NCBI GenBank assembly: GCA_002354805.1
Contig: DEMH01000013.1
Coordinates: 79,017-143,016 of the forward strand
Origin: Gammaproteobacteria bacterium UBA2675
Lineage (GTDB): Bacteria; Pseudomonadota; Gammaproteobacteria; Pseudomonadales; Pseudohongiellaceae
Direction of reading: 5' to 3'
DNA: 64,000 nt
The number at the start of each line of letters is the position of its first letter. Within the stretch, counting starts at the first letter, position 1. The notes under the pieces were generated by a model. It saw only the letters and a program-made list of their open reading frames with translations. It did not search any database and was not told the origin of the DNA. The translations under genes were made by a program, and so were the position numbers. Below, piece by piece: positions 1 through 9,200 of the stretch.

Positions 1-976
1 CATTGGTCTGCACACCGGCCTGTTCTGCAGGACTGCCGGGCTGCACCTCATCAACAAAAGCGCCACTTGGTCTGTCCATGTTGAAGGCCTGGGCGAGAGC
101 ATGGTCAACATCCTTGATCATGACACCCAGCAAACCTCGGGACACGCTGCCACTCTCCCGCAGTTGCTCGACGACGTTGAGTGCCATATTGCTGGGTATA
201 GCAAACGAAATTCCGTTTGAACCACCCGTGCTGCTGAGGATCTGCGAGTTGATGCCAATCACCTCACCAGCCAGGTTAAACAGGGGACCGCCAGAATTGC
301 CCTGGTTGATGGCCACATCGGTCTGTATGAAGGATACGTAATTGGCAGGGCCCCGTGAGGGCACATTACGGGACTTGGCACTGACAATGCCTGCTGCTGC
401 TGAAAACTCCAGTCCGAAGGGCGAGCCTATAGCCAACACCCACTCACCTACCCGCACCTGCTCGGAGTCGCCGAACACAACAGAATGCAGGCCGCTGGCG
501 TCAACCTTGATGAGGGCTACATCTGACAATTCATCACTGCCGACAACATCAGCAATATACTCACGCCTGTCGGTCATAGTGACAGTGATTCGATCCGCAT
601 TGGCGACAACATGATGATTGGTAATGATGTAGCCGTCTTCACTGATAATAAAACCCGAGCCTACACCACCTCGCGGCCGCATGTCCGGAAGATCCGGGAT
701 ATCCGGAATCTCTCCCTCGGGCTGCAGCTGGCGCAACAGCTCTTCCAGGTCATTCTGTCGCGAGCCATCTCTCACAGGCACCTGCTGACGGGTGGTGATA
801 TTCACGATAGCGGGCGAGTTCTGCTCGACCAGGCTGGCGAAGTCCGGCAGGCCATTCTGGGCCTGGGCAGAACCATTGAGCAGCATGACAAACAGTACTG
901 TCAGCCAGGTGTTGCTGAACCACCTGTCTGTAACCCGGGCGAACTCCGGTAAACCCATTGCTCTGGCTGCCAACAT
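1..976 (-). CDS. mucD: MucD/DegQ-type periplasmic serine protease (3' end cut by window)
   Basis: Trypsin-like HtrA-family protease that degrades misfolded envelope proteins in the periplasm. I read the minus strand directly. A hydrophobic N-terminus ending in an AQA cleavage site at about residue 39 is a signal peptide. The catalytic triad is visible as TNHHVV (His about 122), SDVALIKVD (Asp about 152) and QGNSGGPL (Ser about 228). A PDZ domain begins near residue 255 (RGLLGVMIKDVD) and runs off the window. I chose the start at 976 because GGGAGAG lies just upstream; an in-frame ATG at 1012 and another at 957 are alternatives. It lies downstream of rpoE-rseA, as mucD does in the Pseudomonas algU cluster, but behind a terminator, so it probably has its own promoter. 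The DegP/DegQ/MucD subtype is inferred from context. Confidence 0.93.
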   Translation of the reverse strand, partial: MLAARAMGLPEFARVTDRWFSNTWLTVLFVMLLNGSAQAQNGLPDFASLVEQNSPAIVNITTRQQVPVRDGSRQNDLEELLRQLQPEGEIPDIPDLPDMRPRGGVGSGFIISEDGYIITNHHVVANADRITVTMTDRREYIADVVGSDELSDVALIKVDASGLHSVVFGDSEQVRVGEWVLAIGSPFGLEFSAAAGIVSAKSRNVPSRGPANYVSFIQTDVAINQGNSGGPLFNLAGEVIGINSQILSSTGGSNGISFAIPSNMALNVVEQLRESGSVSRGLLGVMIKDVDHALAQAFNMDRPSGAFVDEVQPGSPAEQAGVQTN

Positions 977-1083
977 GCTCTCTCCCAACTGCTTGATCTG
1001 ATGCTCTAACATACCCTGATGCGGCCCTGTCTTCAATCCCGCGCAAAGAGCCGTGCTGCGCAGCAATTGGACTCGCTGGACAT

Positions 1084-1116
1084 AAAAAAAGCCCGGCACC
1101 CTTACGGGTCCGGGCT
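1084..1116 (-). terminator. Rho-independent terminator after rseA
   Basis: On the minus strand the arms AGCCCGG and CCGGGCT, with an inner ACCC/GGGT pairing, are followed by a run of seven T. It lies between rseA and the MucD-like protease and should end the rpoE-rseA transcript. Confidence 0.85.
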
Positions 1117-1155
1117 GTGCAGTGCACTATTGCTCTTTACTTGCTACGCTTCCCT

Positions 1156-1183
1156 ACGGTCAAAACGGTCAAAACGGTCTAAA
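1156..1183. repeat. Three tandem copies of a 9-bp unit
   Basis: ACGGTCAAA is repeated three times head to tail (the last copy reads ACGGTCTAA). It lies in the 282-bp gene-free stretch between rseA and the protease gene, where I see no other coding signal. Function unknown. Confidence 0.7.
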
Positions 1184-1258
1184 AGGTTCAACTCTCAATT
1201 TACAATCAATCCCGTCGTCCGTTATCGGCATGCTTACGGCACGCCCTGTCGCACTCCC

Positions 1259-1945
1259 TTACGGCTGCTGAGTCTGCGGTGAAGAATCAACTGGCACCAG
1301 CTCGCGGTCAGACACCGGGCGCAGCATCGGGGACTCCCGCAGTATGCTGAATGGAGCCGACTCCGAATCGACACGCGCCGGTATATTCACGCTTTGAATG
1401 TACTCATTGAGACGCTGCTGAGCGTCCGCATCAACAGCGATCTGTCGGATCTCGACTGCGTTGCTGCCAGACTCTACCTGTTCGCTGGCGAGCGGCACGG
1501 AACCCGATGTTGAAATGGAATCTGTCGGCTGCAACATTGATTGCATGCCCACAAAAGCTGCTACGGCTACGGAGGCAGCCACGGCCATGCGCGCCACACC
1601 TCGGCGCCAGTGATTCTGCCTGCCATCAGCGCCCTTAGTTGTGTCGACCCCAGACAATGGCGGCTGCTGCTCCTGAGTGACAGCCTGCATCACGCGCGCA
1701 TGCAAAGACTGACTGTTGTCCGACGGCAGCAAGGGGTGCTGGACTGGTTCACCTGAGAGCACGGCGCGGGTCAGATTGAATCGTTCCCAGCGGGCCAACA
1801 GCTCCGGGTCGGCATCGAGCCTCGCCAACAGGCGACGTAGTTCAAAATCGCTCAACTCGTCGTCCATGAGAGCCGACAGCGCTTCATTATCCAGCTCGTC
1901 TTGTATTTTCTGCGAATCCGGGTGACTCTGGCTGTCCTGCTTCAT
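1259..1945 (-). CDS. rseA: Anti-sigma-E factor RseA (MucA)
   Basis: Inner-membrane anti-sigma factor that holds RpoE inactive until it is cut by envelope-stress proteases. The N-terminal cytoplasmic domain has the family pattern ALSALMDDELSDFELRRLLA, followed by LLARWERFNLTRAVL. A weakly hydrophobic segment at about residues 115-135 (MAVAASVAVAAFVGM) is the membrane span. The periplasmic part contains LNEYIQSV, as in the MucA C-terminal domain. I chose the second ATG (1945): GAGGT lies 9 nt before it and only 1 nt before the first ATG (1954). It is the second gene of the rpoE operon. No rseB or rseC follows, which is unusual for this cluster. Confidence 0.9.
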   Translation of the reverse strand: MKQDSQSHPDSQKIQDELDNEALSALMDDELSDFELRRLLARLDADPELLARWERFNLTRAVLSGEPVQHPLLPSDNSQSLHARVMQAVTQEQQPPLSGVDTTKGADGRQNHWRRGVARMAVAASVAVAAFVGMQSMLQPTDSISTSGSVPLASEQVESGSNAVEIRQIAVDADAQQRLNEYIQSVNIPARVDSESAPFSILRESPMLRPVSDRELVPVDSSPQTQQP

Positions 1946-2092
1946 GCAATACATACCTCTGCTTTACTTGTCTTACCGGTTTGTCCGGTTTCAGTGCTTT
2001 GACTATGCTGTTCGGGCTAAGTTCCCATACCTGGCTCAATTCTGACAAAAAAATGGCAGTTGCCATGTTCAGAGAAGCGAAAGAGCCTGCGG

Positions 2093-2671
2093 TCAGGGTT
2101 TCATCAGCTCCTGAATTCGTTTATCTATCGCCTCGCGAGCTCGGAATATGCGCGATCGGACTGTGCCCACCGGGCAATCCATCACCTCTGTTATATCCTC
2201 GTAGCTCAAACCGGAGAACTCGCGCAGGCTGAACGCAGTTTTGAGCTCTTCGGGCAGTTCCTCGATTGCCTGGTAGATGACGCGCCGCAAGTCTTCCCGC
2301 TCCAGGTTGGCCTCAGGGCTCTCCAGCTCTCTCAGTGTGCTGGTATCGTCGATCTGCTGCGCATCTTCCATATCCACATCAGTACTGGGAGGCCTTCGGC
2401 CGCGGGAAACCAGATGATTTTTTGCCGTGTTGACTGCGATACGATAAAGCCAGGTGTAAAAGGCACTATCTCCCCGGAAACTGGGCAAAGCCCGGTAAGC
2501 CTTCAGGAAAGCTTCCTGAGCGACATCCTCTGCCTCATGCGGATCTTTGACAAACCGGCCTATCAGGCCAAGCACCTTGTGCTGATAGCGGGTAACCAGC
2601 AATGAGAAAGCCCGGTCGTCATTTTGCAGAACCCGCTCAACCAGCTGGTTGTCAGTCACTTGATTCGTCAT
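2093..2671 (-). CDS. rpoE: RNA polymerase sigma-E factor RpoE (AlgU)
   Basis: ECF sigma factor for the extracytoplasmic stress response. The 192-residue product closely follows the E. coli sequence: region 2 with SFRGDSAFYTWLYRIAVNTA, then GRRPPSTDVD, and region 4 with DCPVGTVRSRIFRAREAI, the -35-binding helix-turn-helix. I chose the start at 2671 (MTNQVTDNQLV) because it matches the family length and has AAGGGAAG just upstream. The open frame runs 17 codons further upstream without support. It is divergent from nadB, a conserved gammaproteobacterial arrangement, and upstream of rseA, its own anti-sigma factor. Confidence 0.97.
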   Translation of the reverse strand: MTNQVTDNQLVERVLQNDDRAFSLLVTRYQHKVLGLIGRFVKDPHEAEDVAQEAFLKAYRALPSFRGDSAFYTWLYRIAVNTAKNHLVSRGRRPPSTDVDMEDAQQIDDTSTLRELESPEANLEREDLRRVIYQAIEELPEELKTAFSLREFSGLSYEDITEVMDCPVGTVRSRIFRAREAIDKRIQELMKP

Positions 2672-2720
2672 ACTTCCCTTATGTGCCTCAACTTTTGCTT
2701 CCATCATCAAGCAAAAAGAC

Positions 2721-2748
2721 AATGACCACCACTATTTGCAAAAGTTCT
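2721..2748 (-). promoter_or_regulatory. Candidate sigma-E-type promoter of rpoE
   Basis: On the minus strand AGAACTT is followed by 16 nt and TCATT. This resembles the sigma-E consensus GGAACTT - 16 nt - TCTGA and would give autoregulation of rpoE, as known in E. coli and Pseudomonas. The -10 match is weak, so this is an inference. Confidence 0.4.
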
Positions 2749-2801
2749 GAGAGTCTATAGAATTCTTCGACCTTGCACCACAGCAGAAGGCTGACACGAC
2801 T

Positions 2802-4436
2802 TTGCACGATTACGACGTTCTTATCATTGGTAGTGGTGCTGCAGGGCTCAGCCTGGCGCTCAAGACCGCGAATTTTGCACGCATCGCCGTGCTCAGCAAA
2901 GGCTCGTTGAACCAGGGTGCCACATTCTGGGCCCAGGGCGGCATTGCTGCGGTACTGGACGAAAATGACAGTATCGATGCACATATTTCCGACACCCTGG
3001 ATGCAGGCGGCGGCTTGTGTAACGAAGCCATGGTCAGACACATTGTCGAGCACAGCCAGGAAGCCATCCAATGGCTTGTTGAGCAGGGTGTCCCATTTAC
3101 CGTTCTGCCGCGAGATGAAGCTGGCACCGGTGCCGCCTCACAGCCGCTGAATCGTGACAACCTCAAACCCCTTCACCTCACTCAGGAAGGCGGGCACAGT
3201 CATCGCCGCATCATTCACGCCACAGACGCCACCGGTCGGGCCGTCTTTGAAACTCTGCGTCAGCAGGCATTGCAGACACCAGCGATTGAGCTGTTTGAAA
3301 ACCGGGTAGCAGTCGATCTGATCACCCGTCAGAAGCTTGGTCTGCCAGGCAAGGGCTGCGTCGGAGCCTACGTTCATAACAATGAAACGGGCCAGGTGGA
3401 AGTGTTTCGTGCACGTTTTGTAATTCTGGCAAGCGGCGGTGCCAGTAAAGCCTATCTTTACACAACCAATCCGGAAAGCGCGACCGGTGACGGCATCGCC
3501 ATGGCATGGCGGGCAGGCTGTCGCGTCGCAAACATGGAATTCAATCAGTTCCATCCGACCTGCCTGTATCACCCTCATGCCCGCTCTTTCCTCATTACTG
3601 AGGCGTTACGGGGCGAAGGTGCCACGTTGGAGCTTCCGGATGGCTCGCGTTTCATGCCCGAATTTGATGCCCGCGCTGAACTGGCGCCACGCGATATTGT
3701 CGCCCGCGCTATCGACCATGAAATGAAGCGTCTGGGCTGCGATTGTGTATATCTGAATATCTCTCACAAGCCTGCCGCATTCATCAAGGAACACTTCCCG
3801 ACGATCTATGCACGTTGCATGGAGTACGGCATCGATATCACCAGGGATCGCATTCCGGTGGTTCCCGCTGCGCACTACACCTGCGGTGGCGTCGTCGTGG
3901 ACAAACTCGGGCGGACCGATATCGACAATCTGTATGCCATCGGTGAGACCAGCTGCACAGGCCTGCACGGCGCCAATCGCATGGCCAGCAATTCTTTGCT
4001 GGAGTGTTTTGTGCTGGCTTTCGGTGCGGCCGAGCATATCCGCAGCCACTTCGACACGATTGAGCCGCTGCCCGAAAGAATCCCGGCGTGGGATGAAAGC
4101 CGCGTAACCCAGTCGCAGGAAGAAGTTGTCGTGGCACACAACTGGGACGAGCTGCGCAGGGTCATGTGGGATTATGTCGGTATCGTGCGCAGCGATCAGC
4201 GCCTGCTGCGTGCCCAGCGACGAATACAGATACTTGAACACGAGATTTCCTATCACTACCGACACTACGTGGTCAGTCGCGACCTGCTGGAGCTGCGCAA
4301 TCTGGTTCTGGTGTCACGCCTGATCGTGGAGTCTGCGCTGTTGCGCAAGGAGAGCCGTGGCCTGCATTACACACTCGATTACCCGGAGCTTCTGCCGGAA
4401 GCCGTCGACACCATCCTCGCACCTCAGGAATCCTGA
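2802..4436 (+). CDS. nadB: L-aspartate oxidase NadB
   Basis: FAD enzyme that oxidises L-aspartate to iminoaspartate, the first step of de novo NAD synthesis. The FAD-binding motif is at residues 9-18 (GSGAAGLSLA). The substrate and FAD regions NQGATFWAQGG, FNQFHPTCL and LHGANRMASNSLLE are all present. The C-terminal helical domain ends in LHYTLDYPE. The 544 residues match the family length (E. coli 540). The reading frame has no ATG at the right place. The best start is TTG at 2802 with AGAAGG 11 nt upstream, which puts the FAD motif at the usual distance. Its last 13 nt overlap the 3' end of the converging ygfX gene. Confidence 0.96.
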   Translation: MHDYDVLIIGSGAAGLSLALKTANFARIAVLSKGSLNQGATFWAQGGIAAVLDENDSIDAHISDTLDAGGGLCNEAMVRHIVEHSQEAIQWLVEQGVPFTVLPRDEAGTGAASQPLNRDNLKPLHLTQEGGHSHRRIIHATDATGRAVFETLRQQALQTPAIELFENRVAVDLITRQKLGLPGKGCVGAYVHNNETGQVEVFRARFVILASGGASKAYLYTTNPESATGDGIAMAWRAGCRVANMEFNQFHPTCLYHPHARSFLITEALRGEGATLELPDGSRFMPEFDARAELAPRDIVARAIDHEMKRLGCDCVYLNISHKPAAFIKEHFPTIYARCMEYGIDITRDRIPVVPAAHYTCGGVVVDKLGRTDIDNLYAIGETSCTGLHGANRMASNSLLECFVLAFGAAEHIRSHFDTIEPLPERIPAWDESRVTQSQEEVVVAHNWDELRRVMWDYVGIVRSDQRLLRAQRRIQILEHEISYHYRHYVVSRDLLELRNLVLVSRLIVESALLRKESRGLHYTLDYPELLPEAVDTILAPQES

Positions 4437-4864
4437 CGCCGCGTCTGCACTGACCCCATAACCAATAACCGCAGACGCCGCTGTGCGGCCGAGCACCCTG
4501 GCCATGGCCACATTCGCAGGGTATAGGTGCGACCGTCCGCTCCCCGCAGAACCAATGCCTGGACACCAGCGGACAGATAGGCTGAAACCGGCGCGGCGTG
4601 TACCCGACGCCCATTGCGCAGTGACAGTTGCCACTGTCCATCGTGCAGGCTACAGGATATCACCTGCATGGCCCGATGCCTGCGATACCAGGTCAGCGAT
4701 ATCAACATCAGACCCACCAGAATCAGCAGTTTTGCCCAGACACTGAGTCCACTGAACAAAATTGCCGTTGCTGACAGGCAAATCAGTGAAACAACAAGCA
4801 CTCGATCAATAATCAGCTGGACAGCGGCCTGCTCCCATTCATGATGCGGGAGTGAGCGTTGCAT
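4424..4864 (-). CDS. ygfX: YgfX/CptA-like membrane protein
   Basis: Small inner-membrane protein of 146 residues with a two-pass hydrophobic hairpin (about residues 18-60, VLVVSLICLSATAILFSGL then LLILVGLMLISLTWY). A soluble C-terminal half contains the family-like pattern DGQWQLSLRNGRR. Identification rests mainly on position: it starts 6 nt after the end of sdhE, as in the E. coli sdhE-ygfX (cptBA) pair. In E. coli this protein is linked to cell shape and to the SdhE partner. The open frame extends upstream, but ATG at 4864 is the first start after the sdhE stop. It converges on nadB with a 13-nt overlap and no room for a terminator between them. Confidence 0.75.
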   Translation of the reverse strand: MQRSLPHHEWEQAAVQLIIDRVLVVSLICLSATAILFSGLSVWAKLLILVGLMLISLTWYRRHRAMQVISCSLHDGQWQLSLRNGRRVHAAPVSAYLSAGVQALVLRGADGRTYTLRMWPWPGCSAAQRRLRLLVMGSVQTRRQDS

Positions 4865-4869
4865 CCTGG

Positions 4870-5139
4870 TCAGTGCGGCCTGGCAACACCGGAAGCTGCA
4901 AATTCGCGAATTTGCACCACCAGTGCCTGCAAATGCGGATCGGGATGCACTGCCCGCTCTACCAGACAGGCAAACAGGTCCTGATCCTCCTCGGCCAGGA
5001 GCCGCTCGTAGAGTAAATGATCCTGCTCCCCCAGCGTGGGCAGACATTTTTCTGCGAACGGAAGTAAAAGAATGTCCAGCTCCCACATACCGCGACGGCT
5101 ATGCCAGAGCAACTTCTTGTATGCAATATCTGATACCAT
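4870..5139 (-). CDS. sdhE: SdhE, FAD assembly factor for succinate dehydrogenase
   Basis: Cytosolic 89-residue helical protein that promotes covalent attachment of FAD to SdhA. The signature RGMWELD is at residues 16-22, with the conserved RGxxE needed for flavinylation. The rest fits the family: DLLLLPFA-like segment (DILLLPFAE), then YERLLAEEDQDLFACL. It is divergent from ygfZ and upstream of ygfX, a common gammaproteobacterial arrangement. Confidence 0.95.
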   Translation of the reverse strand: MVSDIAYKKLLWHSRRGMWELDILLLPFAEKCLPTLGEQDHLLYERLLAEEDQDLFACLVERAVHPDPHLQALVVQIREFAASGVARPH

Positions 5140-5215
5140 GTGGCCACCTGAAAAATTGGTACTTCAATTTTAACCGAAATCGGCAGACTTTGCCGTTAAG
5201 CTGCTCCACATCACC

Positions 5216-6160
5216 ATGAAGAATCTATCAAGCTGTCACGCCAGCCGAAGTGAAGACTTTGATCTTATCCGCGTCAGCGGACCTGATGCTGAACGATTTC
5301 TGCAGGGACAACTAAGCTGCGATCTGCGCCGCGCCACAGCAGAGCAAAGTGTCCGCGGCACACTTTGCAATCTTAAAGGTCGGGTAATCAGTGACCTGCG
5401 AGTGATCCGGCAGGAGGACGCCGATAAGGTCCCAGAACTTTATCTGCTCACCCGGTCAGGCATGGCCGAGGTCATCCTGAATACCCTGTCGAAGTATCAG
5501 GTATTTTTTAAGGTTCAACTGACAAGAGTCACTGAAACCCATGAACTGATTCAGCTGATTGCTGACGACCTTGATCAGCTTCAATCACTCATCGAATCTG
5601 AACTTCCCGCAGCCCGGGATCAGATCACCACCGGACCCGGTCATGTCATCATCCGATTGCCTGATCTGGATCCAGCTCCAACCCGCTTCGAAATCCTGCT
5701 GAAACGAGAAAACGACCAGGATAGAGACGACAAGGCGCAATTTATCAGCGACCGCTTACAGTCGGAATGCCAGCCTTTGGATAAGAACACATGGCTGTCT
5801 CACGACATCAGAAATGGCATCGTGCATATTCGCCCCGGACAGCAGGAACTGTTCACACCGCAGCTGCTGAACTACGACCTCAATGGTGCCGTCGATTTCA
5901 AAAAAGGCTGCTACACAGGTCAGGAAGTTGTGGCACGGATGCACTATCGGGCCGAAGCAAAAAAGCGACTTGGCAAAGTTACTCTGCCTGCAGAGACACC
6001 ATTCTCTGATTTGGGGCTGGACGAACAGAAAGACCTGCTGATCAGTGCCAGCCGGCAAGATGGACGGCGGGACTATCTGTTGATAGCCAGCACTGACGCT
6101 GGTCGGCGTGACAGCAGAATTACCCTTTTTACCGAAACTGAGGCGTCCCTGGGCAGTTAA
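5216..6160 (+). CDS. ygfZ: Folate-binding protein YgfZ (iron-sulphur cluster repair)
   Basis: Aminomethyltransferase-fold protein that binds tetrahydrofolate and helps assemble or repair Fe-S enzymes such as MiaB. The signature KGCYTGQEVVARMHYR begins near residue 229 and carries the invariant Cys. The N-terminal half has IRVSGPDAERFLQGQLSCDL, and LCNLKGRVISDLRVI follows, both typical. Its 314 residues are close to the E. coli length. It is divergent from sdhE with 76 nt between them. Confidence 0.93.
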   Translation: MKNLSSCHASRSEDFDLIRVSGPDAERFLQGQLSCDLRRATAEQSVRGTLCNLKGRVISDLRVIRQEDADKVPELYLLTRSGMAEVILNTLSKYQVFFKVQLTRVTETHELIQLIADDLDQLQSLIESELPAARDQITTGPGHVIIRLPDLDPAPTRFEILLKRENDQDRDDKAQFISDRLQSECQPLDKNTWLSHDIRNGIVHIRPGQQELFTPQLLNYDLNGAVDFKKGCYTGQEVVARMHYRAEAKKRLGKVTLPAETPFSDLGLDEQKDLLISASRQDGRRDYLLIASTDAGRRDSRITLFTETEASLGS

Positions 6161-6233
6161 CCTGAGCAGCTAATCAGGCGAGACTTTCATTTGACTGTGC
6201 CATACCCTTGCAGACAGTGTGCCGGCCCGGATC

Positions 6234-6265
6234 GACAACGCCAGCCAATTCGGGCTGGCGTTGTC
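6234..6265. terminator. Perfect 13-bp hairpin between ygfZ and the efflux operon
   Basis: GACAACGCCAGCC, a 6-nt loop AATTCG, then the exact complement. It sits between two converging transcription units. There is no T-run on either side, so it may stop transcription on both strands imperfectly or stabilise 3' ends. Confidence 0.6.
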
Positions 6266-6297
6266 AGTGTCAGCTTGCACAGCCGTCCCTGCGAAGC

Positions 6298-9200
6298 TTA
6301 GACATCTTCCCGGCGCTGATTGACGGCCTGTGGCTCTCCACCACCAGAAGCTCCGTGAGCATTGTCGTCACGGTCTAGACCAGAGCTGTTCACATCTGTC
6401 TTTCCAGCATACTTACGCTGCAGGCTGCTGAGCATTTGCGCAACCGCCTGCGGCGAACTGGTATTTTTGGCCAGCAGGTCATAAACCACAGGCACGATGA
6501 ACAGCGTCATCAACGTGGTCATCAGTACACCCGAGAATATTACCGTGCCCAGCAGAACACGGCTTTCAGAACCGGCACCAGTCGACAGAATCAGCGGCAA
6601 AGCGCCCATCAGTGTTGAAATGGCAGTCATAAGCACCGGCCGCAGACGCATGTCGCAGGCAGTCACCAGCGCCTCACGGAAAGGCTTGCCTTCATCGCGC
6701 AGCTGGTTCGCAAACTCAACAATCAGAATGCCATTCTTACTGGCAATACCAACCAGAATGATCAGTCCGATATTGGTGTAAATATTGAGCGTGCCATCTG
6801 TCAGCAGCAATCCAATCAAGGCGCCAAATATTGCCAGCGGAACTGTTGTCATGATCACAAGCGGATGCACAAAACTCTCAAACTGCGCCGCCAGAACCAG
6901 AAACACCACCAGCAATGACATGGCGAAGATCAGAGCGAGACCACCACTGGCTTCTTTCAGTTCCAGTGATTCACCCTTATAGTCAATCTGGGCGTAATCA
7001 GGCAATTCGGTGAGTACCAGGTTCTCGAGGAAAGCCAGCGCCTCGTCCAGACTCACACCCGGCTGCAGCCCTGCCGACAAAGTAATTGCCCTGACCCTGT
7101 TGTAACGATTCAGAGAGTTCGCTGCAGAGGTATTTTCTACACTGATCAGGTTGGACATGGGTATCAGCTGTCCTGTACCTTCAGAGCGAACGTAAATATT
7201 CGTCAGGTCGTCCGGGGATGCCCGCTGTGTTTCTTCCGCCTGAAGGATAACGTCATACTCCTCGCCGGCGTCAATGAACGTGGTGACCCGGCTTTCGTTC
7301 ATCATGGCCTGCAGTGTGCGACCAATCGCCTGAATCGATACACCAAGATCAGCAGCGCGAACTTTATCCACGGTAATGGTCAGACTTGGACGAGTCTCCT
7401 CGTAATCTGAGGTCATACGGGTAAACATGCCGCTGGCTTCACCACGCTGAATCAGCATGTCGCGCCACTGCGCCAGTTCTTCATAGCTGCGCCCACCAAT
7501 GACAAACTGAACAGGCTGGCCACCACCACCGCGCACCAGTCCCGAACGCATGAACATCATGGTTTCCAGACCAGGAATGGATCTCCACTCGGCCATCAGC
7601 TCATTCATGATATCGCTTGTCGGTTTGGGACGCTCAGCCCAGTCGGGCAAAGCGATGATGCTCATGCCGCTGTTGACACCACCGCCACCGCCCCAACCCG
7701 GTAGCATTGTGACAACGCTACTGACTTCGCCACGCTCCAGATACGGTAACAGAGTGTCCTGAATGGCGTTGGTCTTATCCTGCATATAGGACATGCTGGC
7801 ACCCTCAGGCCCGGCCATACGCACCATCATCACGCCCTGGTCTTCCTGCGGTGCAAACTCACTGGGCACCTGCTGCCACAGGAAGTAGACCGCAATCCCT
7901 ATGAGCACCAGACTGGCGGCGACTGCGTAACGAAGCCGCAGACACACTTCCAGCGCATTGTGATAACCGCGTTGCAGCCAACGGAAGAAGCGATCCACCT
8001 GACGAGTCAGGAAGCTTTCGTGAGCGTGCGTATTCAACAGCTTGGAGGCCATCATCGGCGTCAAAGACAGTGCCAGCACGGTGGAGAAAATCACCGCGCC
8101 GCCCACTGTTATTGCCAGTTCATAAAACAGAATGCCCATGTTGCCGTCCATGAAAACAACCGGGACAAAAACGGCAATCAGCACGGCTGTGGTGGCAATC
8201 ACTGCAAACGCCACCTGCCTGGAACCATTAAAGGCCGCCAGCAATGGTGGCTCCCCTGCTTCGACCCGGCGCTGGATATTCTCAAGCACCACAATCGAAT
8301 CATCGACGATCAAACCAACACAAAGCACCATGGCAAGCAGAGTGATCAGATTGATGGTCAGACCAAACGCCAGCAACACCATGAACGCCGCCAGCAGGCA
8401 GACCGGAATGGTCACCGCAGGAATCAGCATGCTGCGCACAGAGCCCAGGAACATATAGATCACAAGGCTGACCAGCACCACCGTCATAAAGATGGTGGAG
8501 TACACCGAACTGATCGCATTCTCAATAAATTCGGCATCACTGTTCGACAGCACCAGGGACATATGATCTGGTAAGGTCGCGTTGATACGTTCGATCAGCG
8601 CCGTGGCCTCACGCAGCACCGTCAGGCTGTTGGCATTTGACTGTTTGACCAGGCCAAGACCCACTGCGTCAGTGCCATTACCCTGAAAGATTGACCGCGT
8701 GCTGGCAGCGCCCAGCTCAACGCGGGCTACTTCACCAAGCGTTACCTGATGGCCGTCTACACCCCTGGCGATGACGAGCCGGGCAAAGTCTTCCGGCGTC
8801 TGGTAAACGCGATCCACTCGAACGGTGAACTCACGATCGATGGAATCGACCCGCCCTGCCGGCAGTTCCAGATTCTGTCTGCGCAGCGCCGATTCAACAT
8901 CGGTTACCGTAAGACCACGTGCCGCAAGTTTGACGCGATCAAGCCACACACGCATGGCATAACCGCCGGTACCCCGCACACTGACATTGGCAACACCATC
9001 GATTACAGCAAACTGATCAACGATGAAGCGTTCAGCATAATCATTGAGCTCCAGAAAGCTCATCTGCGTGCTGGTCAGATTGAAAAAGGCAATCGGTCGA
9101 CCGTCTGCGTCGGCCTTGGCAATCTGGGGAGGTTCTACATCCTCAGGCAAAGCCCGGGTAATGCGGGAAATCTTGTCGCGAATATCATTGGCAGCCTGAT

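Noticed and set aside
1019..1282. Plus-strand 87-residue frame over the rseA-mucD gap
   Set aside because: It covers a terminator and a 9-bp tandem repeat that makes its Ser/Lys/Arg-rich middle. It has no protein-like features.
4865..5086. 220-residue version of the YgfX-like protein
   Set aside because: The first 74 residues are an out-of-frame reading of sdhE.
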